A DNA stretch of 6,591 bases from positions 1 to 6,591 of the forward strand of contig JAAYKT010000274.1 in NCBI GenBank assembly GCA_012522255.1, in the 5' to 3' direction. The position numbers and the translations under genes are program-made. Under the pieces are notes generated by a model. The model saw nothing but the letters and a program-made list of their open reading frames with translations. It was not told where the DNA came from and did no database searches. This document shows positions 1 through 6,206 of the stretch, one piece after another (the stretch's first letter is position 1; every line of letters starts with the position of its first letter). Source of the DNA: Clostridiales bacterium (GTDB lineage Bacteria > Bacillota > Clostridia > Lutisporales > Lutisporaceae).

Positions 1-1220
1 AACTCCCGGCTATTGTGGGCGGAAAAGTGATGGATTTTAAATATAAAGATTGTAAAAAAGAAATGGATATGATCAATAAGGCATTTATTGAAACTATGGT
101 GGAGGGAGATGCCAATGGCCGGGGTTTTCAATATCCCATTCCAACTTATAGTATTACCACGGATTTTGATTGGTCTGAAACTGTGAACAATAAGCTGCTG
201 TTTGAAATGACTTCGAAATACGGCACACCATACTTTTCTAATTATATTAATAGTGATATGCAGCCAAGTGATGTGCGCAGTATGTGCTGCCGTTTACGGC
301 TTGACCTTAGAGAGCTTCGTAAAAAGTCCGGGGGCTTCTTCGGCAGCGGTGAAAATACCGGTTCAATTGGCGTTGTCACCATTAATATGCCCCGTATCGC
401 TTATTTTGCTAAAAATGAGGTTGATTTTTATTCTCGTCTTGATAGAATGATGGATATTTCAGCACGTTCTCTTAAAATTAAGCGTGATATTATCACACGC
501 TTGTTAAATGAAGGACTCTACCCGTATACCAAGCGTTACCTCGGTTCCTTTGACAATCATTTTTCAACTATAGGTCTTGTCGGTATGAATGAGGCTTGCC
601 TAAATGCAGGATGGATAAAAGAGGATCTAACACATGAAAAAGCGCAGCAATTTACAAAAGATGTACTTAAACATATGCGGGAAAAGCTATCCGATTATCA
701 GGAGCTGTATGACGACCTATATAACCTTGAAGCAACACCTGCAGAATCTACCTCTTATCGTCTTGCTAAGCACGATGTAGAAAAATATCCTGATATTATT
801 ACGGCCTCCGAAGGTGACAAAACCCCGTATTACACTAATTCATCCCACCTGCCCGTAGGGTTTACAGATGATATTTTTGAGGCATTGGATATACAGGACG
901 AAATACAGGTGCTTTATACCTCAGGTACTGTATTCCATGCATTCCTTGGTGAAAAATTACCGGATTGGAAAGCGGCAGCAAGTCTGGTGAGGAAGGTTGC
1001 TGAAAATTATCAGCTTCCCTACTACACGATTTCTCCGACTTATTCTATCTGCAAGAACCACGGTTACTTATTAGGTGAACAATTCAACTGTCCGGAATGC
1101 GGAGAATCTACAGAAGTATACAGCCGTATTACAGGCTACTATCGCCCGGTGCAGAACTGGAATAAAGGTAAGGCGGAGGAATATCGTGATCGTAAGCTGT
1201 ATGAGCCGCTAAAGGAATAG
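1..1220 (+). CDS. nrdD: Anaerobic (class III) ribonucleoside-triphosphate reductase, C-terminal part, 5' truncated
   Basis: The cytoplasmic glycyl-radical enzyme NrdD reduces ribonucleoside triphosphates to deoxyribonucleotides without oxygen. The reading frame is open to the left edge (first full codon at 3), so the GTG at 15 is internal and the ATP-cone and first part of the catalytic domain are missing. About 406 residues remain of a protein usually near 700. Visible motifs: MDFKYKDC near the start, GDANGRGFQYPIPTYSIT, tandem cysteines at 285-290 (MCCRLRLDL, the likely thiyl-radical cysteine), and GSGENTGSIGVVTINMPR. A C-x2-H ... C-x2-C zinc site has its first Cys at 1050-1052 and its last at 1098-1100. 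The glycyl-radical motif RITGYYRPVQNWNKGK has its radical Gly at 1134-1136, close to the C-terminus as expected. The activase gene nrdG, often immediately downstream, is not there; a riboswitch leader follows instead. Identification is firm. Confidence 0.97.
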   Translation, partial: LPAIVGGKVMDFKYKDCKKEMDMINKAFIETMVEGDANGRGFQYPIPTYSITTDFDWSETVNNKLLFEMTSKYGTPYFSNYINSDMQPSDVRSMCCRLRLDLRELRKKSGGFFGSGENTGSIGVVTINMPRIAYFAKNEVDFYSRLDRMMDISARSLKIKRDIITRLLNEGLYPYTKRYLGSFDNHFSTIGLVGMNEACLNAGWIKEDLTHEKAQQFTKDVLKHMREKLSDYQELYDDLYNLEATPAESTSYRLAKHDVEKYPDIITASEGDKTPYYTNSSHLPVGFTDDIFEALDIQDEIQVLYTSGTVFHAFLGEKLPDWKAAASLVRKVAENYQLPYYTISPTYSICKNHGYLLGEQFNCPECGESTEVYSRITGYYRPVQNWNKGKAEEYRDRKLYEPLKE

Positions 1221-1248
1221 TTGATAGCCTGATTTTTCATAAAGATAC

Positions 1249-1277
1249 TTGCTAAAAACTTCATTTATATGTACCAT
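1249..1277 (+). promoter_or_regulatory. Candidate sigma-A-type promoter for the riboswitch transcript
   Basis: TTGCTA (1249-1254) and TACCAT (1272-1277) are separated by exactly 17 bases. The first matches TTGACA at four of six positions and the second matches TATAAT at four of six. The site lies just upstream of the aptamer, where a promoter must be if the leader is transcribed independently of nrdD. TATGAC at 1281-1286 is an alternative -10. Both boxes are weak, so this is a placement guess. I see no clear terminator between the nrdD stop and the aptamer, so readthrough from nrdD is also possible. Confidence 0.35.
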
Positions 1278-1299
1278 AGATATGACAATTGAATATCAG

Positions 1300-1463
1300 A
1301 AACAGGTTTCGATTTTGCTTATAGCAAATCGGTGAAAAGGGAAGTTGGGTTAAAATCCCACGCGGTCCCGCCGCTGTAAAAGAGGAGTTTTGTCCTATAT
1401 GCCACTGGGTAACCGGGAAGGCAGACAAGACCTTGATACTTGAGCCAGAAGACCTGCCTGTTT
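1300..1463 (+). promoter_or_regulatory. Cobalamin (B12) riboswitch aptamer
   Basis: This is a cis-acting RNA that binds a cobalamin and lowers expression of downstream genes. Closing stem P1 pairs AAACAGG (1300-1306) with CCTGTTT (1457-1463) perfectly. A hairpin follows at 1311-1330 (GATTTTGC/GCAAATC). The conserved core AAAAGGGAA is at 1335-1343. The next stem TGGG/CCCA (1346-1349/1357-1360) has loop TTAAAAT. GCGG-TCCCG-CCGC-TGTAA follows at 1362-1379. The conserved GCCACTGG...GGGAAGGC arm is at 1401-1422. The B12 box GAGCCAGAAGACCTGCC is at 1442-1458. All major family blocks are present in order. I did not find a convincing downstream partner loop for the TTAAAAT loop, so the kissing interaction is unassigned. 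The first gene downstream is the SLH/DUF4430 protein at 1742, then the ECF transporter genes. Confidence 0.95.
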
Positions 1464-1530
1464 GGAGCTATGTAACTCTACGAGTGATAGGGGGTGCATT
1501 TCAGTGAATATAATCATTGGATTAATTTGT

Positions 1531-1564
1531 AAAACCTCTTGACGAGCTTCGTTGGGAGGTTTTT
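1531..1564 (+). terminator. Rho-independent terminator, probable riboswitch expression platform
   Basis: A 14-bp uninterrupted stem (1531-1544 with 1550-1563, including a few G-U pairs) closes a five-base AGCTT loop. The 3' arm ends in the T-run at 1560-1564. It lies 67 bases after the aptamer and 177 bases before the first start codon. This is the normal position for a transcription-attenuating platform, so ligand binding would be expected to favour this hairpin and stop transcription of the uptake genes. AAGAGGAGTTTT at 1380-1391 inside the aptamer could pair with its 5' arm and act as antiterminator; that is inferred. Confidence 0.9.
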
Positions 1565-1728
1565 AAGTTTTATTGGTACAACAAACTGACTTATTAGAAA
1601 TTAGTGTTCGAACTACTGAGTAAAATGTTACTTTGAGGCTTGCCGAAAAGCCTTAAAGTCTTTATTTAGGGTGACACTAGCAAGCGTACAAGCTGTAACA
1701 TTAAAAAATGTAGGAATTGAATTTTTAT
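1565..1728 (+). other. Untranslated leader between terminator and first gene
   Basis: I see no convincing open reading frame here on either strand. The stretch holds one terminator-like hairpin (1631-1668, listed separately) and a short palindrome ACATT-AAAA-AATGT at 1698-1711. No strong second promoter is visible. The most economical reading is that it is 5' untranslated RNA of the uptake operon, continuing from the riboswitch. Confidence 0.5.
1631..1668 (+). terminator. Second terminator-like hairpin in the leader
   Basis: CTTTGAGGCTT (1631-1641) pairs with AAGCCTTAAAG (1648-1658) to give an 11-bp stem with one G-U pair and the six-base loop GCCGAA. An interrupted T-rich tract, TCTTTATTT, follows. 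The stem is good but the T-run is weak, so it could be a second attenuation point, a pause site or an mRNA-stabilising structure. Confidence 0.4.
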
Positions 1729-1734
1729 AGGAGG
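1729..1734 (+). promoter_or_regulatory. Ribosome binding site deciding the start at 1742
   Basis: A perfect AGGAGG is followed by seven bases and then ATG at 1742. The in-frame TTG at 1736 is only one base from this site and cannot be the start, so the protein begins MIFKFRKK rather than two residues earlier. Confidence 0.9.
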
Positions 1735-1741
1735 TTTGAAA

Positions 1742-4474
1742 ATGATATTTAAATTTAGGAAAAAACAAAAGCTCTTATCTTTTGTATTAATATTTTCAAT
1801 GGTACTTACTATGTTTACAGGCATAGTGACTTATGGAGATGAAGCATTAGAAAAAAGCGTTAGCATAAGGATTGAAGGAATAAATGATACCATTATAAAT
1901 GAAAAGGATTATAAGACTGGTAAAGAAACGGTATATGAAGCGGTATATGAATTGCTGTCGAATGAAGGAATTCCAATGGTTTCCTCTGAGGGATATTTTT
2001 CGTCAATAAACAATGAGGATGCAGCGTCCTTTAACGGTTGGGATGGATGGCTTTGTGTTGTTAACGGCACTATTCCTGATGTCGGAATGGCAGATTATCA
2101 TATTACTGATGATGATAAGATTATGATTTTCTACGGTGAATATCCACCCGGGACACTTATTCCAAAGGTGGAATTATCACAAGGCACAGTTGAAGCAGGT
2201 GACGATTTTTCAATTGTTATTTCATCCACATACTTCGATTGGAATGAGGGAGAAGATGTTACAACAGCAATAGATGGCGTAAAAACAGAATTTGCCGGGG
2301 AAACATATTTTTCAGATGAAAATGGGGAAGCCACTTTAACTGCACCTGTTGATCCCGGTGTTTATAAATTAAAAATCAGTAAGGTTAGGGAAGACGGCTG
2401 TCCTTTGATTGTAAGGGATTCTATAGATATCAGCGTCACAGATGAATTGATCCTTGATGCAAAGAAACACCTTACGAAGAGTTTGAATCATATCTACGGC
2501 GGTTTACAGAACCCGGCTTATGGTTCTGAATGGAATATCATGACTCTTGCCCGGGGTAATCAAAGCGTTTCAGAAGATTATTATGAGGGCTATTATAATA
2601 ATATCGTAAAAAAGCTTATAGAAAAGAGCGGCGGCTTAGGGGGTTATGCCGAATACTCAAAAGTAATTTTGGCGCTAACGGCCATAGGAAAGGATATTAC
2701 AAACGTTGGCGGATATAATTTGCTTGAAAAGCTTGCGGATTATAACAAAATAACGGCACAAGGGGTCATCGGGGTATCTTATGCTCTGTTAGCTCTTGAT
2801 TCACACGATTATGGCATACCGATCATAAATGGATTGGATAAACAGGCAACGAGGGAAGACCTTATAGGTTTTATATTAGACAAAGAGATAAAAAAAGGAA
2901 CCGCTGATGCAGGAGGATGGGCTTTATCAGGCACTATTCCGGATGTAGATATAACGGCCAATGTGTTACAAGCCTTAGCCCCTTATTATAATGACGATAC
3001 TGATGTGAAAGCGGCTATAGACAGAGCGATTATACGGTTGTCGTCAGTTCAAACGGATACAGGAGGTTTTCCAGCCAGTCAGTGGGCGCCTGCAAGCTCC
3101 GAAAGCATAAGTCAGGCTATTGTTGCATTAACCGGTTTGAAAGAAAATCCTGATACGGACAGCAGATTTATTAAAAGCGATAGAACACTTATAGATGCAT
3201 TATTGGCTTTTGCAGTATCAGGAGGCGGTTTCAAGCATGTAGCCGATGAAACAAAGATAAATGCTATGGCAACAACTCAAGGCACCTATGCTCTTGTTGC
3301 CTATGATAGATTTGTAAACGGCCAAAACAGTCTTTACGATATGACAGATGTGGTGATCGATAAAAATAACAGTGGAAGCGGCGGCGATAACGGAAATGGA
3401 AATGATAACGGAGGCAGTAGCGGAACCGGCGGAAGCGGTGGCGGCACAAAAAAATATGTCACCTTATCTATAGACAAATTGACCATAAACGAGGGTCAGG
3501 TTCTAAAACCAACTACAGTTGAGCTAAAAAACAACGATACGGTCTGGTCTTTGACAAAAAGGGAAATGGATAAAAGGGATATAAGCTATGAATACGGCGG
3601 AACAGAAAATATATATATACAATCAATAGACGGTGTGGGAGAGTTTGACCATGGTCCTATAAGCGGCTGGATGTATAGTGTCAATGGCAAATATTCTACT
3701 GATGGGGCAAATCAATACAAACTAAAGGACGGAGATAAGTTGAAATGGAGCTATAGCACTAATTTAGGCGAGGATTTAGGAGAAGATAACAGCAAATGGG
3801 AGGGCAGCGGCGGAGGCGGCGGAGGCAGCCCGTCAGCCACACAGCAAAACACGGATAAAGCCGATGCCGGCAGTGCAGATGGTAAAATTAAGAACACTGA
3901 AGAAAACGCAGAAATAGAAATAGACTTAAAAGAAGCCTATGCAGATGCTGATAATATATCTATCTGGGCGGCAGATGCAATTATCAGGGCAACGCAAAGA
4001 GGCTTTATCTCCGGCTCAGACAAAAAACTAAATCCCAAATCAAACGTGACAAGAGCTGAATTCACAAAAATCATGGCCTTGGTTTTAGGCCTTGATATTG
4101 ATGCTGATAAGGGAATTAATTTTGCAGATATCAATGAAGGTGATTGGTTCTATCCCTATGTAAATGCAGCATACAAAGCAAAGATAATAGAAGGTTACGG
4201 CAACAAGTTTAGCCCCTCGGACACTATAACCAGAGAGCAGATAGCTGTGATAATAGGCAGGGCGCTAAAATTAAGCGCAGTAAAATCCGATGTAGAAATT
4301 AAGGATATGGACAATGTCTCTGTTTGGGCAAGAGCTGATGTTGAAACCGTTGTTACCTTAGGGCTAATCGTAGGCAATGACAATATGTTTGCTCCCGGTT
4401 CTCCCGCCACAAAAGAGATGGCAACAGTTGTGGCCATGAGAGTTTATGATTACTTAAACGGCAATAAAAAATAG
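1742..4474 (+). CDS. SLH-anchored, transcobalamin-like surface protein (DUF4430, Ig-like, alpha/alpha-barrel, DUF4430, 3x SLH)
   Basis: This 910-residue exported protein probably captures a corrinoid at the cell surface. Residues 1-32 are a signal peptide (KFRKKQK, then a hydrophobic stretch ending near TYG). Domain 1 (about 37-134) is DUF4430-like with GWDGWLCVVNG and a VNGTIPDVGMADY motif resembling the C-terminal beta-domain of intrinsic factor. Residues 138-234 look like a bacterial Ig-type beta-sandwich (DENGEATLTAPVDPGVYKL). Residues 236-535 form an alpha/alpha-barrel of the prenyltransferase/transcobalamin type, with repeated helix-entry motifs: GGLGGYAEYSK, QGVIGVSYALLALDS, GGWALSG, GGFPASQW, GGGFK and QGTYALVAYDRF. 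A Gly/Ser/Asn linker (544-568) leads to a second DUF4430 (571-676, GPISGWMYSVNGKYSTDG). A second Gly linker (689-697) leads to three SLH repeats (739-784, 794-843, 858-905; TRAE, TREQ, TKEM), which usually bind pyruvylated wall polysaccharide. It is the first gene after the riboswitch. The ligand is inferred; a glycan or peptide ligand is possible. Confidence 0.88.
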   Translation: MIFKFRKKQKLLSFVLIFSMVLTMFTGIVTYGDEALEKSVSIRIEGINDTIINEKDYKTGKETVYEAVYELLSNEGIPMVSSEGYFSSINNEDAASFNGWDGWLCVVNGTIPDVGMADYHITDDDKIMIFYGEYPPGTLIPKVELSQGTVEAGDDFSIVISSTYFDWNEGEDVTTAIDGVKTEFAGETYFSDENGEATLTAPVDPGVYKLKISKVREDGCPLIVRDSIDISVTDELILDAKKHLTKSLNHIYGGLQNPAYGSEWNIMTLARGNQSVSEDYYEGYYNNIVKKLIEKSGGLGGYAEYSKVILALTAIGKDITNVGGYNLLEKLADYNKITAQGVIGVSYALLALDSHDYGIPIINGLDKQATREDLIGFILDKEIKKGTADAGGWALSGTIPDVDITANVLQALAPYYNDDTDVKAAIDRAIIRLSSVQTDTGGFPASQWAPASSESISQAIVALTGLKENPDTDSRFIKSDRTLIDALLAFAVSGGGFKHVADETKINAMATTQGTYALVAYDRFVNGQNSLYDMTDVVIDKNNSGSGGDNGNGNDNGGSSGTGGSGGGTKKYVTLSIDKLTINEGQVLKPTTVELKNNDTVWSLTKREMDKRDISYEYGGTENIYIQSIDGVGEFDHGPISGWMYSVNGKYSTDGANQYKLKDGDKLKWSYSTNLGEDLGEDNSKWEGSGGGGGGSPSATQQNTDKADAGSADGKIKNTEENAEIEIDLKEAYADADNISIWAADAIIRATQRGFISGSDKKLNPKSNVTRAEFTKIMALVLGLDIDADKGINFADINEGDWFYPYVNAAYKAKIIEGYGNKFSPSDTITREQIAVIIGRALKLSAVKSDVEIKDMDNVSVWARADVETVVTLGLIVGNDNMFAPGSPATKEMATVVAMRVYDYLNGNKK

Positions 4475-4481
4475 ATTAAAT

Positions 4482-4529
4482 GGGGAAGGTGAGGGACAGC
4501 CTTATAAATGTGCCAAACCTTCCTCTTTA
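4482..4529 (+). other. Intergenic hairpin between the surface-protein gene and the transporter genes
   Basis: GGGGAAGGT (4482-4490) pairs with ACCTTCCTC (4517-4525), giving nine pairs with one G-U. A weaker inner stem of GGACA with TGTGCC is possible within the 26-base loop. Only TTT follows, so it is a poor full terminator. It could be a partial terminator or an mRNA processing or stabilising structure that sets different levels of the wall protein and the membrane genes. Confidence 0.45.
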
Positions 4530-4531
4530 AA

Positions 4532-4539
4532 AAGGTGAT
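4532..4539 (+). promoter_or_regulatory. Ribosome binding site deciding the start at 4544
   Basis: AAGGTGAT matches the 3' end of 16S rRNA (complement of its ATCACCTT) and sits four bases before ATG 4544. An in-frame ATG at 4508 lies inside the loop of the preceding hairpin and has no such site. It would also add 12 residues ahead of the natural MRKK signal-anchor start. Confidence 0.75.
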
Positions 4540-4543
4540 AATT

Positions 4544-5326
4544 ATGAGAAAAAAAATAATTTTTACAGGATTTTTGTTGGCGCTAATATTGCCTGCAATA
4601 CTTGTCATCAATTTATATAAAACCAATACAGTGGATGTAATTAATAAAAAATATGATATGACGCAACAGAGTCATATTACACCTATGTCCGGTTCAGATA
4701 ATTATTGTGGTGAAGCAGGAGAAACAATCGGAGCATTAGTGAAAAAAGATGGAGAGATGGAGTTCGATAAAAAACCGGAAAACCAGGATTTTCAAGTAAA
4801 AGACAATGAAAAAACCGCAGCTGAAGAAAAACAGAACTTCCCCCCAAATAAGAGCCATGGAGAAACAAAAGATATAAAAAGCAGTGACAAAGAAAGTCCG
4901 AGCAAACATTTTGATGATAGTAAAGAAATGCAGACAATAACATTGTCTATAGATTGCAGGACTATTTTAGGCAATATGGATAGGTTAAATAAAGATAAAC
5001 TGGACATTCTGCCCCGGGATGGCATAATTTTTCCGCAGACCAAAGTAGAATTTGAAGAAGGAGACTCGGCTTTTGATATTTTGGTAAAAGTGCTGCGGGA
5101 GAATAGACTACATATTGATTTTGTCCATACTCCTGCATTAGACAGCAGCTATATCAAGGGTATAGGCAACATTTATGAATTTGATTGCGGAGAATTGAGC
5201 GGGTGGCTTTATATGGTCAACGGCCAACTTATGAGTTACGGCTCAAGCAATTATATGCCAAGTGCCGGTGACACAGTCGAGTGGCGCTATAGCTGCGATT
5301 TGGGAAGTGATTTGAATGATGAATAG
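4544..5326 (+). CDS. Membrane-anchored DUF4430 protein, probable ECF-associated binding or docking protein
   Basis: The protein has 260 residues. MRKK plus a hydrophobic stretch (about 5-24) forms an uncleaved signal anchor or signal peptide; there is no lipobox cysteine. Residues about 28-128 are a charged, low-complexity Lys/Glu/Asp/Ser spacer, suited to holding a domain away from the membrane. Residues 130-257 are a DUF4430 domain with SIDCRTILGNMDRL, VEFEEGDSAFDIL, YEFDCGELSGWLYMVNG and EWRYSCDLGSDL. This domain type also forms the C-terminal beta-domain of transcobalamin and intrinsic factor. Cysteines are C55 in the spacer and C138, C215 and C251 in the domain. The gene overlaps ecfT by 11 bases, implying translational coupling and a role with the transporter. 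A role in passing corrinoid to the transporter is inferred from the riboswitch and neighbours; direct ligand binding is not proven by sequence. Confidence 0.87.
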   Translation: MRKKIIFTGFLLALILPAILVINLYKTNTVDVINKKYDMTQQSHITPMSGSDNYCGEAGETIGALVKKDGEMEFDKKPENQDFQVKDNEKTAAEEKQNFPPNKSHGETKDIKSSDKESPSKHFDDSKEMQTITLSIDCRTILGNMDRLNKDKLDILPRDGIIFPQTKVEFEEGDSAFDILVKVLRENRLHIDFVHTPALDSSYIKGIGNIYEFDCGELSGWLYMVNGQLMSYGSSNYMPSAGDTVEWRYSCDLGSDLNDE

Positions 5327-6206
5327 TTTTTCCACATACCATCCCGGTGTGAATTTCTTTTATTTTACTGCCATGATAACAGGTGCCATGTTTTTTACAC
5401 ATCCTGTTTTTCAGGGAATATCTTTATTCAGTGCATTTGTATACTACATAAGTTTAAAATGGAAAAAAGGTTTGAAAGTTAATGTGTGTATTTTGATTTT
5501 AATGCTTTTACTTACAGCTTTTATAAATCCTCTTTTTAACCACGAAGGAGTAACCATAATTTTTTATTTAAAGAGCGGAAATCCCGTTACTTTTGAATCT
5601 ATTTTGTGCGGCATTTCTTCCGGCGTAATGTTTGCAACTGTGATTCTATGGTTTGGATGCTATAATGCCGTTATGACTTCCGATAAATTCACTTATCTTT
5701 TCGGTAAAATTATTCCCGCATCATCATTAATATTTTCCATGGCTCTCCGTTTTGTGCCAAGGTATATGGAACAAATAAAAATAATATCAGATGGACAAAA
5801 ATGCATTGGCAAGGATGTTACCCAAGGGTGCATGATACAAAGGGTTAAAAACGGTTTAAAAATCTTATCGATTATGACTACCTGGGCATTAGAAAACTCT
5901 GTAGAAACGGCAGACTCCATGAAATCCAGAGGATATGGTCTGCCAAACAGAAGCAGCTTTTACTTTTTCAGGTTTGACGGCAGGGACAGGTTTTGTTTGT
6001 TTACCATGGTTGTTTTAATGGCTTTGGTTTTGGTCGGGGCGTTAACGGGGCATAACACCATTAGGTTTTTTCCTTCTATTAAATATCCGCCAATTACTTT
6101 TTTTAGCTTATCATTGTATGCTGTCTATTTCTTTTTATGTATAACGCCTGTTGCGATAAACTTACTGGAGGCATTTTTATGGGAGTATATAAAATCAGGG
6201 ACTTAA
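5316..6206 (+). CDS. ecfT: Energy-coupling factor transporter transmembrane protein (EcfT)
   Basis: This 296-residue integral membrane protein would link ECF ATPases to a substrate-binding S component for vitamin import. Hydrophobic segments are visible at about 14-28, 31-46, 56-72, 97-119, 133-147, 228-245 and 260-286. The cytoplasmic coupling region between the fifth and sixth contains the family signature ETADSMKSRGYGLP, with SRG at 204-206 as the variant of the Ala-Arg-Gly motif that contacts the ATPase. The first coupling motif, normally an ARG-like triplet after RFVPRYMEQ, reads DGQKCIG and is degenerate. The start ATG 5316 (or the adjacent ATG 5319) follows GGGAAGTGA at 5302-5310 and overlaps the previous gene. 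The 3' end overlaps the next gene by 28 bases. The upstream B12 riboswitch suggests cobalamin or a precursor as substrate, although EcfT does not itself set specificity. Confidence 0.93.
   Translation: MMNSFSTYHPGVNFFYFTAMITGAMFFTHPVFQGISLFSAFVYYISLKWKKGLKVNVCILILMLLLTAFINPLFNHEGVTIIFYLKSGNPVTFESILCGISSGVMFATVILWFGCYNAVMTSDKFTYLFGKIIPASSLIFSMALRFVPRYMEQIKIISDGQKCIGKDVTQGCMIQRVKNGLKILSIMTTWALENSVETADSMKSRGYGLPNRSSFYFFRFDGRDRFCLFTMVVLMALVLVGALTGHNTIRFFPSIKYPPITFFSLSLYAVYFFLCITPVAINLLEAFLWEYIKSGT
6167..6171 (+). promoter_or_regulatory. Ribosome binding site of the ECF ATPase gene, inside ecfT
   Basis: GGAGG, seven bases before ATG 6179, lies within the coding sequence of ecfT. It supports a start that overlaps the ecfT end by 28 bases. 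Confidence 0.8.

Noticed and set aside
253..450. A + strand open frame of 65 codons inside nrdD in another frame
   Set aside because: It lies wholly within a strongly conserved nrdD region, has no ribosome binding site, and its translation has no recognisable feature.
1560..1567. TTTTAA after the terminator as kissing partner of the aptamer loop TTAAAAT
   Set aside because: Six bases are complementary, but the site is in and beyond the terminator tail rather than in a hairpin loop next to the aptamer, and such A/T matches are expected by chance.
3371..3445. GGC-rich tandem-like repeat, considered as a DNA repeat element
   Set aside because: It is an in-frame Gly/Ser/Asn domain linker with irregular units, typical of multi-domain surface proteins rather than a separate repeat element.
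3264..3449. A - strand open frame rich in Arg, Tyr and Phe, opposite the Gly/Asn linker
   Set aside because: It is the reverse reading of GGC/GGA/AAC repeats that encode the flexible linker of the surface protein; composition alone keeps it open.
4195..4437. A - strand open frame of 80 codons opposite the SLH repeats
   Set aside because: The + strand here encodes clear SLH motifs; the reverse frame is low-complexity Ser/Thr/Ile sequence with no start signal.
4683..5043. Two overlapping - strand open frames opposite the 260-residue DUF4430 protein
   Set aside because: They mirror the A-rich Lys/Glu spacer, giving Leu/Phe/Ser-rich translations that mimic membrane proteins; there is no ribosome binding site and the + strand gene is well supported.
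5693..5920. A - strand open frame of 75 codons inside ecfT
   Set aside because: It overlaps the conserved coupling region of EcfT and shows no independent signals.
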